This document shows positions 5,029 to 5,387 of a stretch of 5,387 nucleotides of DNA, piece after piece (the first letter of the stretch is position 1; each line of letters begins with the position of its first letter). The stretch covers positions 1-5,387 of the forward strand of contig JAVEEO010000555.1 in the NCBI GenBank assembly GCA_030840415.1, written 5' to 3'. Below the pieces are notes generated by a model. That model was not told where the DNA came from and made no database searches. It saw only the letters and a list, made by a program, of their open reading frames with translations. A program made the position numbers and the translations under genes. This stretch comes from Pseudonocardiales bacterium (GTDB lineage: Bacteria; Actinomycetota; Actinomycetes; Mycobacteriales; Jatrophihabitantaceae).

Positions 5029-5387
5029 ATGCAGGTTTCTGTTCTCGGCGGCGGGCTGGCCGGCGCACTGCTGGCCTGGCGGCTGGCCCGGCAACCGGGC
5101 ATCGGCCGGGTGGTCCTGGCGCCCGGGCCGGCCCGCGACCGGGACGCGACCGCGGCCTCCGGCGGGGCAGTGCGCGGCTACGAGGTCGAGGCGCTGCAGC
5201 GGCGGCTGGCGATCGACAGCCTGGCCGAACTGCTGGCCGACGACCGGCTGCGCGACTGGGCCGGCTACACCGAGACCGGCTCGATCTACCGGCCGGAAGA
5301 CACCGCGCCGCTCGCGGCCGGTGCTGCCGAGCTGAACGCCGTGCTGGGGGAGTCGGCCCGGCTGCTGACCGCCGCCGAGCTGCGCGA
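5029..5387 (+). CDS. FAD-dependent oxidoreductase, N-terminal part
   Basis: Only the first 119 codons are in the window and the frame is open at the right edge. The protein starts MQVSVLGGGLAGALLAWRLAR, a Rossmann-type beta-alpha-beta dinucleotide site with GGGLAG at residues 7-12. A second strand, RVVLAPGP (27-34), follows. The segment ATAASGGAVRGYE (40-52) resembles the small-residue/Arg stretch after the first helix in DAO/GMC-like and halogenase-like FAD proteins. The acidic residue often found at the end of the second strand, which holds the adenine ribose, is not at its usual place (Ala31). Substrate and pathway cannot be judged without the C-terminal part. It lies 292 bases after a MarR gene in the same direction, with a possible operator between them, which suggests a regulator-target pair or the first gene of a longer operon. 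GC content and codon use look like the neighbouring genes. Confidence 0.8.
   Translation, partial: MQVSVLGGGLAGALLAWRLARQPGIGRVVLAPGPARDRDATAASGGAVRGYEVEALQRRLAIDSLAELLADDRLRDWAGYTETGSIYRPEDTAPLAAGAAELNAVLGESARLLTAAELR

Overview
The window is very GC-rich, uses GTG starts freely and has codon third positions dominated by G and C. This fits a high-GC actinomycete. The left part follows the actinobacterial order anti-sigma factor (rseA-like) - htrA - tatB, with mrp (apbC) nearby on the opposite strand, as in mycobacteria. The genus cannot be named from the sequence. No tRNA, rRNA, CRISPR array or insertion sequence was seen.

Layout. Bases 1-711 (+) carry the 3' part of a membrane-anchored anti-sigma factor whose zinc-finger start lies off the left edge. 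Bases 712-889 are a leader with two tandem hairpins. Bases 890-2476 (+) encode an HtrA/DegP-type serine protease with a cytoplasmic tail, one membrane segment, a trypsin-like domain and one PDZ domain. After a 19-base gap comes tatB (2496-2891, +), the Tat export subunit. A long imperfect palindrome (about 2901-2960) lies between tatB and the convergent mrp gene (2988-4148, -), which encodes an iron-sulfur carrier/scaffold ATPase. A 45-base divergent promoter region separates mrp from a MarR-family regulator (4194-4736, +). A 292-base, locally AT-richer regulatory gap follows, and then the start of an FAD-dependent oxidoreductase (5029 to the right edge, +).

How the genes work together. The left three genes form an envelope-stress and export block: a membrane anti-sigma factor that would hold an ECF sigma factor, a surface protease that could act on misfolded proteins or on the anti-sigma factor itself, and a Tat translocase subunit. 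mrp is a housekeeping iron-sulfur gene. The MarR regulator and the oxidoreductase look like a separate regulator-enzyme pair starting at the right edge.

The most interesting signals are regulatory or repeat-based. They include three starts with a TANNNT box 6-7 bases upstream (leaderless-type), related TCAC...GTGTG elements over the -10 boxes of marR and the oxidoreductase, interchangeable hairpin arms before htrA, a perfect 11-bp inverted repeat inside htrA, and tandem repeats in the anti-sigma and TatB linkers. No clearly new multi-gene system is visible. The right-edge regulator-oxidoreductase unit is the most likely place for an accessory pathway, but it is cut off.
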